Positions 15,417 to 24,198 of a stretch of 64,000 bases of DNA are shown one piece after another. Position 1 is the first letter of the stretch. Every line of letters starts with the position of its first letter. The translations under genes and the position numbers were made by a program. Source of the DNA: a virus; the IMG/VR virus record IMGVR_UViG_3300042691_037929, positions 1 to 64,000 of that record; one strand, written 5' to 3'. A model generated the notes under the pieces. It did no database searches. It was not told the DNA's origin and worked only from the letters and a program-made list of their open reading frames with translations.

Positions 15417-18400
15417 ATGGCTTTTAATTATTCATACAATAAACAAGTAGTTCCGAGTGATTTATTTAATTCGGTAGTTGATGGATTGTCAATTACACCA
15501 ATGTATATTGACTATAATGCTCAAACATTTAATATAGATATTTGGTTTGAACAAGCATTAACTGCACCAGAAGAATCTATCTTAAATGATATTGTTGCAA
15601 ATATAATATTTGTAGACAAATCTAATTATGCAACATTTGAAAATGTAACCTCTACAGAGGGTGACATTACTTCGTTAACAGCAAATACTATTGAAAGTAG
15701 TTTTTCGAACATTGGAGATTTAAGTGCGTCCACGATTTATTCGGGCAGCACTAACTTATATGATATTTTCCTAACATCAAGTGATGGAAATGATATAACA
15801 AGAGTTCAGCCAGGGACAAATATAACAACAGGTGGAACTGCAAATAATCCTACAATAAATCTTGTAGATTCTCCATCAGTAAATAATATTGCATTTTCAG
15901 GAACAGCAACAGGAGGTAATATTTTTGCAACTCAATTAAGTGGTGGAACTATTTATTCGGGAAGTACAAATTTATATTCGATATTTGCACCAATTGGTTC
16001 TTCGGAGGGTGTACAAAATGTTTTGCCTGGCTCAAATATAACAACAGGAGGAACGGCTACAAGCCCAACAATAAATCTTTCAGAATCACCATCAGTCAAC
16101 AATCTTACTTTTTCAGGAACAGCAACGGGAGGTAATGCGTTTGCAACTCAATTAAGTGGTGGAACTATTTATTCTGGTTCAACAAATTTATATGATATAT
16201 TTGTTGATTCAGTAAAATCGGGTTCAAACGTTACGATAGGCGGAACAAGTTCTAATCCGATAGTCAACATTACTGCATCACCTTCATTTAATAATTTGAC
16301 ATTATCAGGAACAGCAACAGGCGGTAATGTGTTTGCAACTCAATTAAGTGGTGGAACTATTTATTCAGGAAGCACTGATTTATATAATATTTTTCTAGGA
16401 TTAAATGATGATTATGTTAAAAATGTTGTAAATGTTGGAAAAGGCGGGAATGTAGAATTTTCATCAATAAAAGATGCCGTCGATTCAATTACCGCAGCAA
16501 CAACATCAAATCCATACGTGGTTAAGGTTGGTCCAGGCATGTACATTGAAGATACTATTACAATGAAAACAGGTATCTCGATTGTAGCAAATTCACTTGG
16601 AAGTGTTTTAGTTATACCGACAGTAAATACAAACACTATATTTGTTGGTGCAGATGCGTCATCAATTGTTAACTTAGTTTTGACAAACGCTAGCGGTTCA
16701 GGAGGAAAAGCTGTTTACCATAATGGAACTGGCGGAACTGGGTTTTTAATTAAAGATTGTAATTTTAACGATAATGAAACTCAAGTTCATTGTTATGCCA
16801 CTTCGGCTTCTTCAATAGTCTATATAGATAGGTGTAGTGTAACTGGAAATAACGCTTATGGGTTTAAGATAGAGAATACTGGCACAACTTTATCTCAGGT
16901 GATATTCACTAATGGTACATACAAAGATACAACATTGCCTGTAACAACCGATTTCTTTACAGTATCAGGAACTGGTTCAACATGTACTATTACAAATTCT
17001 ACATTTAGAATTGCTCAATCAACAGGTTCAACATTTTTAAAAGCTCAAGATAGTGCTGACGTTAGAATCATTGGTTCAGTTATTAGAGGTTTTGAGAATG
17101 GATTATATTCTTTATCAGGAAATGGTGCACCAAACATCATTTGTGATTCCTTAGGAATATCAGAATGTACAAATGATATTTTAATAGAGCATCCTGGAAC
17201 GACAGGTTATTTTAATGGTATCTCAGAGTTTTCTAAAATCTCGATAAATAATGACGCTCCATTTTATTTAACAAATAATGATACTAAAATTATTAAAGTC
17301 GCCAAAAAAGGAGAAGACTTTACATCTATTGCAGATGCTGTTAATTTTATTACAGACGCATCAAGTACTAATAGATATTTAATTAGTGTTGGGGCTGGAA
17401 TTTTTTATGAGGATGAAATAGATTTAACAAATAAGCCGTTCATTAGTGTCGTCGGTGCAAGCATTCAATCGACTTTAGTAATTCCAAATACAGGTACTCA
17501 GCACTTGTTTAAGATGGGTAATAATTGTGAGATTTCATTTATGTCACTTAGTGGCGTCGGCAATGGTTATTCAGCTGTATATGTATATGACATTGGAGAT
17601 TTTGCACAAGCTCACAAAATCTCTATTATAGATTGTGATACAAATGTTCACGTAGAGTCTGTAACTCAAGATACAATATTCTATGGGGAATATATGGATT
17701 TTAATGGTAATTATAGTTATGGAGCAAAAGCAGTTGCAAACAATAATTATCAAGCTTTCATTAATTTAGAAAACTACTATATTTTCCCTTCTGGTGACGG
17801 AGTTCAAGTTGGTAACTTTGCGACAGGAAGTGGTGCAACTTTCAATATCCTATCTTCTTCTATGGCAGGAATGGGAAACACAGGAGAAACTGCTATTCAT
17901 ATAGAGGATGGAGCTTCATTAGATTGTACTTCTGTTGATATAGACTCATTCTATTATGGAATTAGAAATGCGAATGTAGGAAGTGATTGCTCATTTGACT
18001 TAGATGCTATTAGTATTACAAATTCTGGTCTTTATGATATTTCTATTGAAAATTCAACAACTACTGGAACTATACTTGGTTCAGCATCACATACTCAAAT
18101 TTTTAACGCTAGTAATTCTGTTTCTTGGCTTATATTAGATAGTACTGATGGAGAGTTAGATATCACCAATCAATTATCTGTAACATTTACAGATGGTACA
18201 CATACAGACTTATCAACAATATTGATAAAGGGTGCTACTATGGGGATTATCGAAGGTGGTGTTATAACAGAAGTGAGTGGATTAACTATTAATATAAGCA
18301 CAGGTTTTGGGTATTTAGAAAAAGCTCCTAATACTAAGATATTGAAAAGAATTGATTGGGACTCTCAGGATTTGGTCTTACCAAGCAATTCTAATCTTTA

Positions 18401-21044
18401 CATTTATTTCAATGAAAACGGAGTTTTATCTACATCTGGTTCTAGACCGAATTCGATAAATAATATAATTTTAGGCAGAGTTGTAACAAATTCATCTATT
18501 GAGATTATTGATTTGTCTCCATTGAATGCAGAACATACTTCAAATAGATATTCTGATTTATTTACAGAAGCTATCGGACCTATATATGCAGATGGTTCTA
18601 TCGTTACAGAAAACACGACGCCTTTCCACCTAGATGCATCATCGGGTAAATATTACTATTCAACAAACGAGTTTAAGCCTACAGGAGGTACTGATATAAC
18701 TTTTGTTCAATATAACAGAACTGGATTAACTGGTTGGACATCTTCAGCAACTACTGTTGTTACGAATTCACTATATGATAATAATGGTTCGCTATCTGCC
18801 TTATCATCATCTTATTATACAAAACACACATTTTATTTGATTGGAGATAGTATTTATGAGCAATATTTATTAGTTTTAGGTCAAAATCAATATGCAACAC
18901 TTCTTGAAACAGAGGATGCGTTATTACCTACTCCACCAACCTATTTTTCAGATTCATTAGTGCAGATTGCGAATATATATGTTCAAGAGGGTGCTACTGG
19001 AATTACGCAAGTTGAAGATATTAGACCTATTATCGGATTTAAAGCGGGAGGCGTAAATGCTTCCTCAACACATGGTAACTTACTTGGTCTATCTGCTGAC
19101 GACCATACTCAATACTTGCTTGTTGATGGTGGTAGAGCTATGTCTGGAAATCTAGATATGGACTCAAACAACATAGTGAATGCAGGTACAATAAATGGTG
19201 TTTCAGCTCAAACACACTCTACAAGACACTTACCTAATGGAGCAGACCCTTTAAATACAGCAGCGCCTATAAGTATTTCAGATTCAAACTCAGAAGGTAT
19301 TGCAAATTCATTTGCTAGGTCAGACCACCAACATGCTCATGGAGTTCATAGTGGCGGAACAACCCACTCAGTTGCAGATTCTACAACGGCAGGATTTATG
19401 TCTTCTACTGACAAGAACTACTTGGATTCATTACCAAGTCAGTTGAATACTAAATCTAGCTTGTCAGGAGCTACATTTACAGGGGCAGTTAATGCAACAT
19501 CACTAAGCGCTACAACACTAAGTGGCGGAACTATACTTTCGGGCTCAACTAATCTTTATTCAATATTTGCGCCTATTGGCACTATTGGGAGTGGTGGTGT
19601 GCAAAGTGTGCGACCAGGCTCGAATATAACGACTGGTGGAACTGCAGAAAGTCCGATAATAAATATTGTAGATTCACCTTCATTTAATGGTTTAAATGCT
19701 TCTGGGAATACAATTTTAAACGCAACAACAGCAATAACTCAATATGTAGAAAGCTATTTAAATATAGGAAATGCGAACCCTGAAACTACAGCAACATTGC
19801 ATGTGACTTCTTTATCTGCTCAAAATCAAACTACTGATTTTGAACAATTCGGGTTTGGTTCTAATTTTAGGATTAGAAGAACGAATGGTAGCCCTTCTTC
19901 TAAGTCAACATTGTTGAGTGGTGACGTAATAGGTAATTTAAATTTTGCTGGTTATGATGGGGTTTCAAATTCAGCCTCTCAGTCACGCATAAGAGTTTTA
20001 ACAACTGAAGATTGGTCTCCTACAAATCGTGGGACAAAAATGGAGTTTTCAGTAACTCCAATTGGTTCTATAGATAATACAACTTGTTTAATTTTAAATT
20101 CTGATTGTAGTGCTGTTTTTTCAGATGGTTTATCTGCTAAGACAATTTCTGCAACAACAATATTTTCAGGCTCAACAAATTTATATTCAATATTTGCTCC
20201 TATTGGTACTATTGGTGGAGGTGGCGTTAAGAGTGTTCGACCAGGTTCAAATATAACAACAGGAGGGACTGCGGAGAACCCAATAATAAATCTTGTAGAT
20301 TCACCTTCGGTTAATAATTTGAATATTTCTGGGCTAACGACTTCAACAGATGGAGCAACATTTGTATCCCTTTCAGGAACAAATATATTTTCAGGAAGTA
20401 CAAATTTAAATGTTTATTTTGATAGCATTAATGCAAGGCTTGAAACAGAGGCTAATTTATCTGGCGCAACATTTACAGGAACAGTTAATGCTCCAACATT
20501 AAGTGCGACTACATTCAGCGCCTCAAGTGCTACAGTTTTAAGTTCATTAAGATTCCCTGTATCACCTGTTTCTGGGTATATTTTAACATCAGATGCAAAT
20601 GGTAATGCAGCTTGGCAGGCAAGTCCTGTTGGAACAGGTGCAACGAAGGTAGATTTACAAGGTGTGTCAACTGGTTCAACCGCAACAGCGACATCGGCAT
20701 TTGTAGACGTTCCAGGCATGACGTTTACAACAAAAAACCTTGGTAGTTCGGCAACAACATATGTAGCAAGATTTAATGCTCAAATAAGTAATAATAACAA
20801 TGCAGGTTCTTCTACATTTGCTATATTAAGAAATAATGTTGTACAACCAAGCTCAGTAAGGACAGTATCAAATTCTGGTGCTGCCATGACCAACTCAAAC
20901 AGAAGTATATCAACATCTGCAACTATTACAGGTGTCACAAATGGTGATGTAATTAAAGTGCAGTTTAGTGCAGCAACTGGTACTGTAACTGTTACAAACA
21001 GAGGTTTTGATATTTTTGGAATTTTAAATGTTAATTTAGTTTAA
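15417..21044 (+). CDS. Giant tail fibre/spike with duplicated beta-helix region
   Basis: An 1875-residue protein, the largest fibre. Residues 1-90 form an attachment-like domain related in pattern to the start of the next gene (21047). Four module copies follow (residues about 100-330), then two homologous right-handed beta-helix blocks, each opening with a pectate-lyase-like start: VGKGGNVEFSSIKDAVDSI near 343 and VAKKGEDFTSIADAVNFI near 626. A phage-fibre segment DHTQYLLVDGGRAMSGNLDM and HSTRHLPNGADPL lie near 1230-1280, followed by three more module copies. The last 140 residues look like a jelly-roll tip (VPGMTFTTKN, ISTSATITGVTNGDVIKVQF). Likely role: adhesin or polysaccharide depolymerase. 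Catalytic residues cannot be assigned by eye. No S74-type chaperone is seen. Confidence 0.85.
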   Translation: MAFNYSYNKQVVPSDLFNSVVDGLSITPMYIDYNAQTFNIDIWFEQALTAPEESILNDIVANIIFVDKSNYATFENVTSTEGDITSLTANTIESSFSNIGDLSASTIYSGSTNLYDIFLTSSDGNDITRVQPGTNITTGGTANNPTINLVDSPSVNNIAFSGTATGGNIFATQLSGGTIYSGSTNLYSIFAPIGSSEGVQNVLPGSNITTGGTATSPTINLSESPSVNNLTFSGTATGGNAFATQLSGGTIYSGSTNLYDIFVDSVKSGSNVTIGGTSSNPIVNITASPSFNNLTLSGTATGGNVFATQLSGGTIYSGSTDLYNIFLGLNDDYVKNVVNVGKGGNVEFSSIKDAVDSITAATTSNPYVVKVGPGMYIEDTITMKTGISIVANSLGSVLVIPTVNTNTIFVGADASSIVNLVLTNASGSGGKAVYHNGTGGTGFLIKDCNFNDNETQVHCYATSASSIVYIDRCSVTGNNAYGFKIENTGTTLSQVIFTNGTYKDTTLPVTTDFFTVSGTGSTCTITNSTFRIAQSTGSTFLKAQDSADVRIIGSVIRGFENGLYSLSGNGAPNIICDSLGISECTNDILIEHPGTTGYFNGISEFSKISINNDAPFYLTNNDTKIIKVAKKGEDFTSIADAVNFITDASSTNRYLISVGAGIFYEDEIDLTNKPFISVVGASIQSTLVIPNTGTQHLFKMGNNCEISFMSLSGVGNGYSAVYVYDIGDFAQAHKISIIDCDTNVHVESVTQDTIFYGEYMDFNGNYSYGAKAVANNNYQAFINLENYYIFPSGDGVQVGNFATGSGATFNILSSSMAGMGNTGETAIHIEDGASLDCTSVDIDSFYYGIRNANVGSDCSFDLDAISITNSGLYDISIENSTTTGTILGSASHTQIFNASNSVSWLILDSTDGELDITNQLSVTFTDGTHTDLSTILIKGATMGIIEGGVITEVSGLTINISTGFGYLEKAPNTKILKRIDWDSQDLVLPSNSNLYIYFNENGVLSTSGSRPNSINNIILGRVVTNSSIEIIDLSPLNAEHTSNRYSDLFTEAIGPIYADGSIVTENTTPFHLDASSGKYYYSTNEFKPTGGTDITFVQYNRTGLTGWTSSATTVVTNSLYDNNGSLSALSSSYYTKHTFYLIGDSIYEQYLLVLGQNQYATLLETEDALLPTPPTYFSDSLVQIANIYVQEGATGITQVEDIRPIIGFKAGGVNASSTHGNLLGLSADDHTQYLLVDGGRAMSGNLDMDSNNIVNAGTINGVSAQTHSTRHLPNGADPLNTAAPISISDSNSEGIANSFARSDHQHAHGVHSGGTTHSVADSTTAGFMSSTDKNYLDSLPSQLNTKSSLSGATFTGAVNATSLSATTLSGGTILSGSTNLYSIFAPIGTIGSGGVQSVRPGSNITTGGTAESPIINIVDSPSFNGLNASGNTILNATTAITQYVESYLNIGNANPETTATLHVTSLSAQNQTTDFEQFGFGSNFRIRRTNGSPSSKSTLLSGDVIGNLNFAGYDGVSNSASQSRIRVLTTEDWSPTNRGTKMEFSVTPIGSIDNTTCLILNSDCSAVFSDGLSAKTISATTIFSGSTNLYSIFAPIGTIGGGGVKSVRPGSNITTGGTAENPIINLVDSPSVNNLNISGLTTSTDGATFVSLSGTNIFSGSTNLNVYFDSINARLETEANLSGATFTGTVNAPTLSATTFSASSATVLSSLRFPVSPVSGYILTSDANGNAAWQASPVGTGATKVDLQGVSTGSTATATSAFVDVPGMTFTTKNLGSSATTYVARFNAQISNNNNAGSSTFAILRNNVVQPSSVRTVSNSGAAMTNSNRSISTSATITGVTNGDVIKVQFSAATGTVTVTNRGFDIFGILNVNLV

Positions 21045-21046
21045 TT

Positions 21047-21817
21047 ATGAATACTTACAATTATATTATAAATCAATATAACACAGAACAGATACTTGAT
21101 GAGGTAAAATCTTTATTAGGAAAGAAACTTTATGCTTCTTATGATGGAGAGGTTGTTGATGGTGGAATAAGTGTTAATGATAAAGATGTATCATTAATAT
21201 TTTTTAGTCCATTAAACGCTCAACAAGAGCAAGAATTAAATAATTATATTGCAAACTATAATTATAATTCAAATTATAATAATCTTTTACATTTCAAAAT
21301 TAATGATTCTTTTGATTCTCCTGCAAATTTAGATTATGATATATATGGATTACACAAAAAGAGAACTATTACTTTCGGTGAATTAAGAAGAACGGATTAT
21401 TATAGGAACTATAATACAAATTCTCAAGTTTATTCAGATTTAGTTGTTGAAGAACTTAGAGATTATACAAGAGATGTAAATGGATTAGTTCAGTTTAGAA
21501 CTCAAACAACAAATTGGTTTTTGAAGAATGGAGATGTCGGAGCAACAAAAGTAACAACAAAATATTACACACTCCCAGAGGCTATTCATGAAGGCGTTGA
21601 AAGAAGGAGTAATGTTATTGCACAAGCAAAAGCATATACTCTTGCTAATATAGGACAGCTATATTCATTTGATTTACTTACAGGTATAAAAAATGAGATA
21701 CAATTATTTTTAGATGGATATACTCAACCTCTTAGAGATGCTGTTAGCGCAAACACAAAACCATATTTAACTACGCAAGTAAAAGAAGGAATAATTGAAA
21801 ATTTAAGAATGAGTTAA
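21047..21817 (+). CDS. Fibre-associated protein, unknown
   Basis: A 256-residue soluble protein, 2 nt after the giant fibre. Its first 80 residues share a pattern with the N-terminus of that fibre: an Ile/Leu-rich helix, then ASYDGEVVDGGISVNDKDVS, a strand, and FSPLNAQQEQELNNYIANY, matching ...TPMYIDYNAQTFNIDIWFEQALTAPEE. The rest is Tyr-, Asn- and charged-residue rich, with KRTITFGELRRTDYYRNY. Inferred: it attaches to the same baseplate site, or helps to assemble the fibre. No chaperone family recognised. Confidence 0.6.
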   Translation: MNTYNYIINQYNTEQILDEVKSLLGKKLYASYDGEVVDGGISVNDKDVSLIFFSPLNAQQEQELNNYIANYNYNSNYNNLLHFKINDSFDSPANLDYDIYGLHKKRTITFGELRRTDYYRNYNTNSQVYSDLVVEELRDYTRDVNGLVQFRTQTTNWFLKNGDVGATKVTTKYYTLPEAIHEGVERRSNVIAQAKAYTLANIGQLYSFDLLTGIKNEIQLFLDGYTQPLRDAVSANTKPYLTTQVKEGIIENLRMS

Positions 21818-21818
21818 T

Positions 21819-22211
21819 ATGTATACGAAAGAAGAACAAAATGCTGTAAATGAAATAAAAACAATATTGGAAAATTATGAAAAATTTCAAGGTAAAGTTT
21901 CATATCTTATAGAAGATAGTGAGAGAAAGATTTTATTTTGTAATAAATCATTTTGCAATATGATAGGATTTGATGGTGAACCTGAAAATCTTATTGGTTA
22001 TAACTGTGAAAAAGCAGCGGAAGACAACAAGAGCTTGTATATAAATTCTGAAAAGTTTGTGGAAGACATAAATGATATTTTTAAAGATAAAACAAAAAAA
22101 CAAACTCACTTAATTGAAATGGTGAACGGTAAAAAATACAAAAGAGATTATGTTCCACTTTTTTTTCAAGATAATTATATAGGACACTCGTGGCAATATT
22201 ATGAAATTTAA
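21819..22211 (+). CDS. Free-standing PAS domain protein
   Basis: A 130-residue protein that is nothing but one PAS domain after a short N-terminal helix. Diagnostic segments: YLIEDSERKILFCNKSFCNM then IGFDGEPENLIGYNCE (the PAS strand A/B and N-x-x-F-x-x-x-x-G core), a helix EKFVEDINDIF, and the final strands NGKKYKRDYVPLFFQDNYIG then HSWQYYEI, close to the PAS ending that reads WxYRDIT in histidine kinases. PAS domains bind small ligands or haem, or mediate protein contact. Here no kinase, cyclase or DNA-binding domain is attached. It sits 1 nt after a fibre-associated gene. Inferred: host-derived sensor or protein-interaction module; role unknown. Confidence 0.75.
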   Translation: MYTKEEQNAVNEIKTILENYEKFQGKVSYLIEDSERKILFCNKSFCNMIGFDGEPENLIGYNCEKAAEDNKSLYINSEKFVEDINDIFKDKTKKQTHLIEMVNGKKYKRDYVPLFFQDNYIGHSWQYYEI

Positions 22212-22222
22212 ATGTTAAAATT

Positions 22223-22711
22223 ATGAAAGAATTACTTCAAGGATTATGGGCTTTTATGTGGGCTGTTTTAGTAAGTTTTTTAATGTTTACTATAGGAACT
22301 CTTTATTCTATTTTGTATGCTTTTTATTTGATGGTTACACTAAAGAGGTGGTATGCACCATTTCAGTTTGCTTGGAAATTGATTGATGGTGCTTGTTTGG
22401 CAATTGGTCACATTCTTTTTGAGGCGGCCTATGGATTAGATATGGGCTGGAATGTGAATGGTGAAATATTAGAGGATATGGTAACTGTTAAAGAAAATAC
22501 GACGTTTTCAGAAAGAGACTTATCTGTTTCTGCAAGTGTTGGAAAATTAGAAATTGATGGAGATTTAAATGCGTTTGGCAAGAAGTTTAGTAAGCTTTTA
22601 AATTTCTTTTTTGGACAAAAACAACACGCTATTGATGCTTGGAATTATACACAAGCCAGAAAAGAGCTGAGAGAGAAGTATTTTGAAAAAGTAAAGAGAA
22701 TAAAAAAATAA
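22223..22711 (+). CDS. Membrane protein, unknown
   Basis: A 162-residue protein with a long hydrophobic region at residues 4-40 (LWAFMWAVLVSFLMFTIGTL and onward), probably one or two membrane helices. A weaker hydrophobic stretch near 48-68 (FAWKLIDGACLAIGHILFEA) follows. The C-terminal 90 residues are soluble, ending in a Lys/Arg-rich helix. It is 11 nt after the PAS gene. It could be an inner-membrane protein acting during infection or a virion-associated protein. No holin signature. Confidence 0.6.
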   Translation: MKELLQGLWAFMWAVLVSFLMFTIGTLYSILYAFYLMVTLKRWYAPFQFAWKLIDGACLAIGHILFEAAYGLDMGWNVNGEILEDMVTVKENTTFSERDLSVSASVGKLEIDGDLNAFGKKFSKLLNFFFGQKQHAIDAWNYTQARKELREKYFEKVKRIKK

Positions 22712-22722
22712 AATTGTAAGAA

Positions 22723-23028
22723 ATGAATATAAAAACAGGTCAAACAGTATATGAATTAGTTAGGTCATTTGATATAAATACTAATTCCCCAGTGGTCCCA
22801 GCAAACTTTACTAATACAATATATACAGATGGTTTGATTAATACTGGAGTGACAATAAATGTTGTTTTGTCTAATTCAAACCAAGGAATTTATACAATGT
22901 ATTGGTCAGCCTCTACTTTTGGAATATATCAACTACATGTAGAAAATAATACAACAGAAGTAATATATATATCAGATATATACAATGTAACATCAAATGT
23001 AACAACGACTGTTTATGTTGGTATATAA
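22723..23028 (+). CDS. Small Ig-like/beta-sandwich virion protein
   Basis: A 101-residue Thr/Asn-rich protein with alternating strands (GQTVYELVRSFDINT, TGVTINVVLSNSNQGIYTMY, GIYQLHVENNTTEVIYIS). The pattern resembles the small beta proteins at 9431 and 9794, including the GxY turn. Inferred: an Ig-like appendage or fibre adaptor. It closes the fibre block. Confidence 0.5.
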   Translation: MNIKTGQTVYELVRSFDINTNSPVVPANFTNTIYTDGLINTGVTINVVLSNSNQGIYTMYWSASTFGIYQLHVENNTTEVIYISDIYNVTSNVTTTVYVGI

Positions 23029-23069
23029 AGATATGTTTACTTTTTTAAGCTATAATTTATATTTATTTT

Positions 23070-23594
23070 ATGAATTTAAATTTTCTTCCAAATAGAAGTG
23101 AAGTCTTTAGGAAAAGAAAGTTTTTATCTGAAAAATTAGATAAAAATGCAGATTCTATGTGGGAAGGGTTTTTTATTCTGGACTTTAAACCTTATTCAAA
23201 GAAAAATAAAACAGAACTTTTGGTATCATCAATAAACAATTCTTTTCCAATAGACTTGTTGAATTGGGGTGATAAAGAATATTGTTCTTTTGAAATTAAG
23301 ATAATAGACAATGTTGGTGAAACAAATGGAAAAGAGTTTATAGAATGGATAGAATCTTTTTATGATTACAAAAACAAGTATTACAGATTTAATATTTATG
23401 ATTTAGACGCAAAAGATTTGGACTTATATGTAATAAATAAAAAGATGGAAAAATTAGTAAAGTTTAATTTAACATCTACAGTAATAAAGTCTCCAATATT
23501 TTTTGAATCAAAAAAATCTGATTATTATAATCCTCAAATTATATTGACTCTTTGTACAAAACAATCTGTTGTTGTAAATAAAATACAGTTTTAA
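23070..23594 (+). CDS. Hypothetical virion protein, possibly tube-fold
   Basis: A 174-residue Lys/Phe-rich protein. The central part FEIKIIDNVGETNGKEFIEW then IESFYDYKNKYYRFNIYDLD resembles the tail tube pattern of a strand, a Gly turn, a helix with Trp and another strand (compare the tube gene: IEFIDVIGPSTTQKVMEWV). This is suggestive only. It is paired with the next gene and sits before the terminase. It may be a baseplate or tail-tip tube-like protein. Not recognised with confidence. Confidence 0.5.
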   Translation: MNLNFLPNRSEVFRKRKFLSEKLDKNADSMWEGFFILDFKPYSKKNKTELLVSSINNSFPIDLLNWGDKEYCSFEIKIIDNVGETNGKEFIEWIESFYDYKNKYYRFNIYDLDAKDLDLYVINKKMEKLVKFNLTSTVIKSPIFFESKKSDYYNPQIILTLCTKQSVVVNKIQF

Positions 23595-23642
23595 ATATTG
23601 TTTTTATTAATTAAAAGTTTTATTTTTGATTAAAACAATATT

Positions 23643-24149
23643 ATGTCACCTTGTTCTCTTCCAATTTTTACATTAGAAAAATCTAAAAGAATAGAAAGTA
23701 AAAAGTTTTTAAAAAAAGTATTAATTGAAAAAAAAAATAATTTTTTTTATGAAGACTTTTCTTTTTTTAAAACGGAAAATTTTGAATCAATTTGTTTTTT
23801 AGATGAAATGCCATCGCTTGAGCTTGATTATGAAGCCATTTATGGCAATAGAATGGTTGGAAGAACAAAGTGTAGGGATATAACTTTATACTTTCATAAC
23901 TCAAATAAAAATAATTTTTATATTACAAATATAGTTAATGGTGTGATTGACAACTATATGTTTAATCATAAATTTAATTTTAAAATAGATTGCTATTCAA
24001 AACAATTTAAAATAAGTTCTATAAAAATTTATGGAGCTTTAATTAATAGTTATTCAATTGGCGATTTTTCTATAAATAATAAAAACTTTGACGAAGAAAT
24101 GCTGCAAGCAAGTTTTTCTATTGATTCATTTACTATAGATTTTTCATAA
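23643..24149 (+). CDS. Hypothetical virion protein, possibly tube-fold
   Basis: A 168-residue protein. LELDYEAIYGNRMVGRTKCR, then DITLYFH, a helix around NGVIDNYMFN, and IKIYGALINSYSIGDFSINN followed by MLQASFSIDSFTI fit the order of strands in tail tube proteins, where GxFIxxxxxxDxxxxDxxxVxVxF closes the fold. The agreement is by eye. The next gene is TerL after a 49-nt gap with a candidate late promoter. Alternative: an unrelated beta-rich minor tail protein. Confidence 0.45.
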   Translation: MSPCSLPIFTLEKSKRIESKKFLKKVLIEKKNNFFYEDFSFFKTENFESICFLDEMPSLELDYEAIYGNRMVGRTKCRDITLYFHNSNKNNFYITNIVNGVIDNYMFNHKFNFKIDCYSKQFKISSIKIYGALINSYSIGDFSINNKNFDEEMLQASFSIDSFTIDFS

Positions 24150-24171
24150 TCCTTTTTTTTAATTTTAATCA

Positions 24172-24179
24172 TATTTATA
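24172..24179 (+). promoter_or_regulatory. Candidate late promoter motif TATTTATA
   Basis: TATTTATAAAGAT, 19 nt before the TerL start. Confidence 0.55.
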
Positions 24180-24198
24180 AAGATACAATGTTATCTTT

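Larger units (their letters stand above)
10262..20430 (+). repeat. Fibre module SGGTIYSGSTNLYDIF, about 12 copies in four genes
   Basis: Copies lie near 10262, 11261, 11681, 12870, 13775, 15726, 15939, 16153, 16348, 19518, 20148 and 20379. The flanks GSNITTGGTA, NPIINL and SPSVNNLTFSGTATGGN are shared too. Codon use differs between copies but some are nearly identical in DNA. Confidence 0.8.
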
